Assembly (NCBI GenBank): GCA_944989445.1
Contig: CALYLW010000316.1
Location: forward strand, 835,598 to 899,597
Direction: 5' to 3'
DNA: 64,000 nt
Origin: Ampullaceana balthica
Taxonomy: Eukaryota; Mollusca; Gastropoda; Lymnaeidae
In this document: positions 60,088-64,000 of the stretch, piece after piece
Layout: every line of letters begins with the position of its first letter
Numbering within the stretch: the first letter of the stretch is position 1
Made by a program: the position numbers and the translations under genes
Notes under the pieces: model-generated
The model's input: only the letters and a program-made list of their open reading frames with translations
Database searches by the model: none
Told to the model about the DNA's origin: nothing

Positions 60088-60165
60088 CTAGTGTATGACA
60101 CGTCAAAAATGACGGAAGTTTTCAAAATAAATACATTTCAGCTGAAATCTAGTTATTTTGAAAAC
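60088..60165 (-). mobile_element. Helitron-like 3' end fragment
   Basis: Minus strand: ATTTCAGCTGAAATGTATTT, then AAAACTTCCGTCATTTTTGA and CGTGTCATACACTAG before a T (plus 60087 is A). It matches the 3' end of the copy at 58710-59151. Its 5' part is not recognisable. Confidence 0.6.
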
Positions 60166-60238
60166 AATACACACCAGAATAAAAAAATAATGTAATACGG
60201 AACTTTCTTTTCTTTTCTTTAATTTTATTTTATACATA

Positions 60239-60768
60239 CTAGTAACAAAGCCCGCCCAAGGACGGGAATAAGTGTAGGGTGACCTGTGAAGTTTATGGAC
60301 GCTATGTTTTGGTAGTTGTTATGCTGAAGCGTTTGCAGGACATTGTCGTCGCAGGGCAAGGGATGTGGACAACAACAACAACAAAAACAGCAAGAACAAC
60401 AAAAACAACAACAGCAACAACAGCAATAACAACAGCAACAACAACAACAAAAACAACAACAACAGTAAAACAACAACAAAACAACAACAGCAACAAAACA
60501 ACAACAACAAAAACCGCAAAAACAACAAAAACAACAACAGCAACAACAACAGCAACAAAAACAAAACAACAACAACAAAACAAAAACAACAACAACAGCA
60601 AAACAACAACAACAGGATTGAACAATTTTATGCGGAACGTTGGAAAATAGTTATTTTGGTGCAGTAATTTGGTGCGCTGCTTTCTAAAATTAGTAGCGTC
60701 ACGGAAGGGACGGAAGGACGTGATGGACGGGACATACATTGCAAATTATGTATGTTGATAAGACTAGA
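60239..60768 (-). mobile_element. Helitron, 530 bp, with internal CAA repeat
   Basis: Minus strand: starts TCTAGTCTTATCAACATAC after an A (plus 60769 is T). It ends with hairpin CCCGTCCTTGGGCGGG, then CTTTGTTACTAG before a T (plus 60238 is A). That is a complete Helitron signature without target duplication. A CAA/CAG-rich low-complexity tract fills 60370-60615. It explains the open frames there, which give poly-Thr, poly-Asn or poly-Cys peptides. No Rep/helicase is present. Confidence 0.85.
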
Positions 60769-61142
60769 TACATGCACAGTTGAGTATCTATACCAGTGAT
60801 GGGCAAACTACGGCCCGGGGGCCGCATGCGGCCCGCCAGAGCATATTATGCGGCCTGTAGGCATGTACATGTTGCGATCTTATGTCGATGTTAATTTCTT
60901 TGTTTATAATTTTTTTTTACATTTTTAGAATTTTATTTCGAGTATTTGATTCGAATTAATGGTTATTAAATCGGTATTATGGCTCCAGAATTGATTAGAG
61001 ATTGTTAGTCATTAATTATTAACATCCTTATTCGAAACTGAATTACAGCTCAACCGAAAGTGACATACGTTTACGATTTTCATATTGACAACGTTGTAAA
61101 AATTGTAAATTAAAAGCGAATAGAGGTAGATTTAACCATGAG

Positions 61143-61326
61143 CAATGTTCCCTTTAAGCTGCGCGGCTGCTTGGCCGCGCAGATATCTGACCGACGCCGC
61201 GCAGCAGTTTGGGATTACCGCGCAGGAAATTTGGTTAAATATTGCACAAAAAATTGATGCTGCGCAACTTTGCACACGAGTTTTTTTACTTTGCACACGG
61301 ACCAACGAACCTTAGAGGGAACATTG
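61143..61326. mobile_element. Short hAT element (184 bp) nested in a hAT element
   Basis: Second copy of the family at 28474-28655: ends CAATGTTCCCTTTAAG and CTTAGAGGGAACATTG. Flanks are ACCATGAG on the left and, two bases beyond the right end, TCCATGAG, an imperfect target duplication. The insertion lies immediately 5' of the transposase start codon. Confidence 0.88.
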
Positions 61327-61331
61327 AGTCC

Positions 61332-61800
61332 ATGAGTGCTGCCAAAAATAGAAAGATTGAGGACGAATGTCCTGTTTTTAATGACGAATGGACCGCTAAA
61401 TATTGCTTCACGAGCGTTGGCAGCAAAGCAGTCTGCTTGCTATACCGTAAGTTTGTGAGCGTCTTTCAGGAGTACAACTTAAAAATACACCACCAAATAA
61501 AACATTTGGATTTCGGACACAATTTAACGAACGAAGAGAGAAAAAGGAACTGCCAGGAGTTGGTTCATAATTTAAAGAAGCAGCAAACTGTTTTCACCAA
61601 ACAGTCTTTAATATAAGATCCCGCAAACGTATCCAGTTTGTTCCTGTTCCATAAGATTGTTAAACGGAGCAAGTCCTTTTCTGACAGCGAGTTCGTCAAG
61701 GAATGCTTGTCAGATGCAGCAAGCATTATTTGTACAGATAAAAACAAAAGTTTGATAGCTATTGAAGTAGACAAAATATATATGCGGCCCACCTATAACA
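61332..61800 (+). pseudogene. N-terminal part of a GTF2IRD2-like hAT transposase
   Basis: From the ATG at 61332 the frame reads MSAAKNRKIEDECPVF, then NDEWTAKYCFTSVGSKAVCL, HHQIKHLDFGHNL and KKQQTVFTKQSLI, ending at a stop at 61614-61616. This is the BED-like zinc-finger head of GTF2IRD2-type transposases (family pattern F..EW...YFF, CL.C, H...KH). The second Cys of the finger appears as Tyr (LLYRK for LLC.E), so zinc binding is probably lost. In another frame from 61638, FSDSEFVKECLSDAASIIC continues the family. The missing middle is the part seen, from another copy, at 47625-48225. Confidence 0.85.
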
Positions 61801-61860
61801 ATAAAGTATTCAATGGGGCCCTCCCTCCGTAGAAAAAGTTTCCCCACCCCTAATCTAGAC

Positions 61861-63640
61861 TGTATGGCAACATAGGAATTTTTTTATTAACAACCCCTCA
61901 TCTGTGAATTTCACTTTTTCATCCGTAAAATAACATCAATGCCCCAAACTTTAAGAAAAAATAAGGGCATCTATTACCCTATCTACCCTTTCTGTCACGC
62001 CCATGGACAGCGACAATCATCTCAACTTAAGAATGTTAACATTTTTAGCCATTTTAAATTTAATACCATTTAAACACTGCTGGTAACCCCTTGCGATAGC
62101 TAGCACAATTTCAAATGTACATCTGGTGATGACCAGCGTGATACATATGTCCGCCTTCACAACGATACCTTGTCCTCAGAATATAATCCATTGGTCATTG
62201 GGTCTAAGATCTACCCCCCCCATTTCCCCTCCCCACCCACATATGAATTCGGTTACACCGTTACCTGCATGATCTTTTGTCAGAAATTTTTGATGGAAAT
62301 ACGTTTTTAATGATATCACTACCGGCATTGTGGATATCTTTCTTGGAGGGCGGTCGGGGGTATCCTTTTCATACCGGATGTCAACAACGGGTAAGGAACA
62401 AAAAGAAGCGATCGGGGAGACCCCTGGTGTCGATTTCTCGGACAAAGAAGAGGAAATCCGAGATCCGGGGCTAGTTGACATCCCCCAACACTTTTATTGA
62501 CGGTACACGCGACCCAAGATGTGGCGTTGGCTCCCGACTTGGGGGCGCGATAACATGATACGAGGGGGTTACTACAGCTGATGGGGGTTTGCGTAACGCT
62601 AGGAGATACTATGGAGGACCGGTGCCACGCGTTCAACGGCCAGATTAACCTCAACAGGATGGGGGAAGAGAGGGGCACTTTGACCGGACGACGGAAAATG
62701 ATAAGAATACAAGATGTTATAAAGAAAATAATAGTTTTGTATAAAAAAATGTATTTATTGATTGGCTTTCGCTTTCAAGTTCGGCAGAAGGGTTGTCTTA
62801 GATTATTAAAATTTCGGATCGGCGCACGTCGGCCGGGGGCAGTAAAAGAACAGTTTATGCAAATCGCGAAGACATGTTAAAATATGACCACAGGCATGCT
62901 CAGTGGAGGATACACTAGGATTTTTCAAGGCAGGCGAAGGCGTAGCACGCGCCGACACGTGCGATAAAGCCAGGCGGATGTCTAGAAACCCTCTCCCTTC
63001 CCCGAAATAAATTTAAAAAAAGAAATTGCAGAAAGTCTGTGACAAAGGTCTAAGAAATCATGGTATTCTTTTTTTTAAAAATGTGTTATCAGAAAAGAAA
63101 CGAATAGAGCTAAAAATGTATGTTAATTAGGACGCTAAAAAACTATAGTTCCTAAAAATTACAGTCAATTTTTCAGAAAATTGGCACGCTTCTAGGAACC
63201 AAGTAATTATAAAAACAAAACAAAACAAAAAACATCTTTAATAGATTTTATCATATTTTTTTTTAAATTCTTTAAATTAAGGTTTCGTTTTGTTTTAGAT
63301 TAAGATGATTTGAATAACAGCACAATGAGCCAGCTGCATGTCATTTAAAGGTATTAATAGGAAACGAGGAGTAATTTAAATCGTGGATCACCTTTACTAG
63401 TTTTTTTCAAATCCAGAATAATACATTTGTTATTACCAATTCCTTCTCAATTCAATACTTTTAATAAAATATCATCGTCATTTAAAAACAATAATAATGT
63501 TGTGGAGGTTTTTTTTTCATACATTGACAAAAACTGTTGTTTCTAGATGTTTAATAAATGTGATCAACATAGGGATTGGCGGAAAGGCTATCTTTTCTAC
63601 CTCCTTACATTTAATACTTGATTCAGTTTATCTTATCTTA
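61861..63640. other. Spacer with a GC-rich islet
   Basis: GC-rich at about 62200-62880, with open frames of up to 119 codons on both strands that overlap each other. None has a recognisable domain. The rest is AT-rich. No RNA gene was seen. Confidence 0.35.
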
Positions 63641-63705
63641 TCTGTTTACAGACGCTCCTTCTATACAGAAGATTATTGCGTCCTACGCTTATCTATGGTT
63701 TGTGT
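63640..63705 (-). mobile_element. LINE 3' untranslated tail
   Basis: Minus strand after the reverse-transcriptase stop: GCGTAGGACGCAATAATCTT, then CTGTATAGAAGGAGCGTCTG and GATAAGATAAGATAA, the microsatellite end. The same tail occurs on the SINE at 31913-32200 and on the fragment at 25225-25260. It can fold as a short stem-loop. Confidence 0.85.
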
Positions 63706-63999
63706 TTAGTCCTGCATTTTTATTAGAGATTTAAATGTTGATAAAGTGTTGGTTTTCCTGGTTTCTTCAGGCAACCCATTCCACGCCCGAATTCCGGACG
63801 GGAAGAACGAAAATTTGTATGTGTTTGTTCTTGCATACGGAATAAGAAATGTGTTTTTATCCTTATGTCTATCTGAGGGTTGTATTAAGTTATCTTTGTG
63901 TTGTATTTCTAAATTAGAATTAATTGCTTTATGTATGATTACTACTTTGCTCTTGGTTCTTCTATCCTCTAGTGTTTCAAGGTTTAATGATTTAACTAA
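63706..63999 (-). CDS. LINE reverse transcriptase C-terminus, partial at window edge
   Basis: Ninety-seven codons and a stop are open on the minus strand, entering from beyond position 64000. The peptide has LNLETLEDRRTKSKVVIIHK, matching the L..L..RR.K.K....YK motif after the reverse-transcriptase thumb in CR1/L2/jockey-type LINEs. It ends with NTYKFSFFPSGIRAWNGLPEE, the near-universal FFPR.I..WN.LP motif of such proteins. The encoded enzyme would copy its own RNA into nicked chromosomal DNA. The frame is uninterrupted in this stretch, so the copy may be fairly young; whether the rest is intact cannot be seen. The clade is inferred only from these motifs. Confidence 0.88.
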   Translation of the reverse strand, partial: LVKSLNLETLEDRRTKSKVVIIHKAINSNLEIQHKDNLIQPSDRHKDKNTFLIPYARTNTYKFSFFPSGIRAWNGLPEETRKTNTLSTFKSLIKMQD

Positions 64000-64000
64000 T

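Larger units (their letters stand above)
60794..61852 (+). mobile_element. hAT element with GTF2IRD2-like transposase remnant
   Basis: It begins CAGTGATGGGCAAACTACGG and ends AGTTTCCCCACCCCTA, an imperfect inverted pair. The flanks ATCTATAC (60786-60793) and ATCTAGAC (61853-61860) match at 7 of 8 bases, as a hAT target duplication. The 1.06-kb body retains only the 5' third of the transposase gene, so it is an internally deleted, dead copy. A short hAT element is nested at 61143-61326. Confidence 0.88.

Noticed and set aside
60225..60739. Open frames rich in Cys, Val, Thr or Asn
   Set aside because: They translate a CAA/CAG low-complexity tract inside a Helitron in different frames.
62176..62880. 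Open frames of 99-119 codons on both strands
   Set aside because: No conserved motif was recognised and the frames overlap one another; a homology search would be needed to revive them.

Overview
The window is animal nuclear DNA with a repeat-rich, AT-rich background. It has no operons or bacterial signals. It carries one clear protein-coding gene and many decayed LINEs, SINEs, Helitrons, hAT elements, long tandem arrays and microsatellites. The repeat mix, above all tRNA-derived SINEs with shared LINE tails and many Helitrons, suggests a mollusc, probably a gastropod. That assignment is an inference and could not be tested here.

Layout. 1-4.4 kb: a 52-bp minisatellite, then featureless AT-rich DNA. 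4.4-8 kb: a GC-rich patch with a TATA box, duplicated intron-like sequence, a 28-bp minisatellite, and the intronless bHLH gene at 7081-7917, closest to the Fer3/FERD3L family. 8-15 kb: downstream spacer, a 52-bp array and a LINE 3' end. 15-24 kb: 0.49-kb repeat units, two short hAT elements with perfect 8-bp target duplications, Helitron pieces and a 21-bp minisatellite. 24.7-27.3 kb: an element with terminal inverted repeats of about 0.5 kb. 28-32.2 kb: a third short hAT element, two fold-back structures, and a SINE whose tail matches the LINE at the window's right end. 34.7-37.9 kb: a 3.2-kb Helitron full of 165-bp repeats with a second Helitron cleanly inserted in it. 39.5-42.4 kb: a ZMYM1-like hAT transposase pseudogene interrupted by a SINE and another hAT element. 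42.7-45.1 kb: a DNA transposon with TTA target duplications. 47.4-49.9 kb: a GTF2IRD2-like hAT pseudogene followed by three 0.49-kb units. 50.4-54.3 kb: more SINEs and a 590-bp hAT element. 56-57.5 kb: a large 26-bp minisatellite. 58.7-61.9 kb: a cluster of related Helitrons beside a second GTF2IRD2-like hAT copy. 63.6-64 kb: the 3' end of a LINE running off the window.

The bHLH factor is the only host gene supported. Everything else reads as layered transposon insertions whose order can often be worked out from the sequence, because one element interrupts another and leaves target duplications or an inferable empty site. I see no new gene system. The most informative parts are the nested Helitrons, the SINE/LINE tail sharing, and the long-inverted-repeat element.
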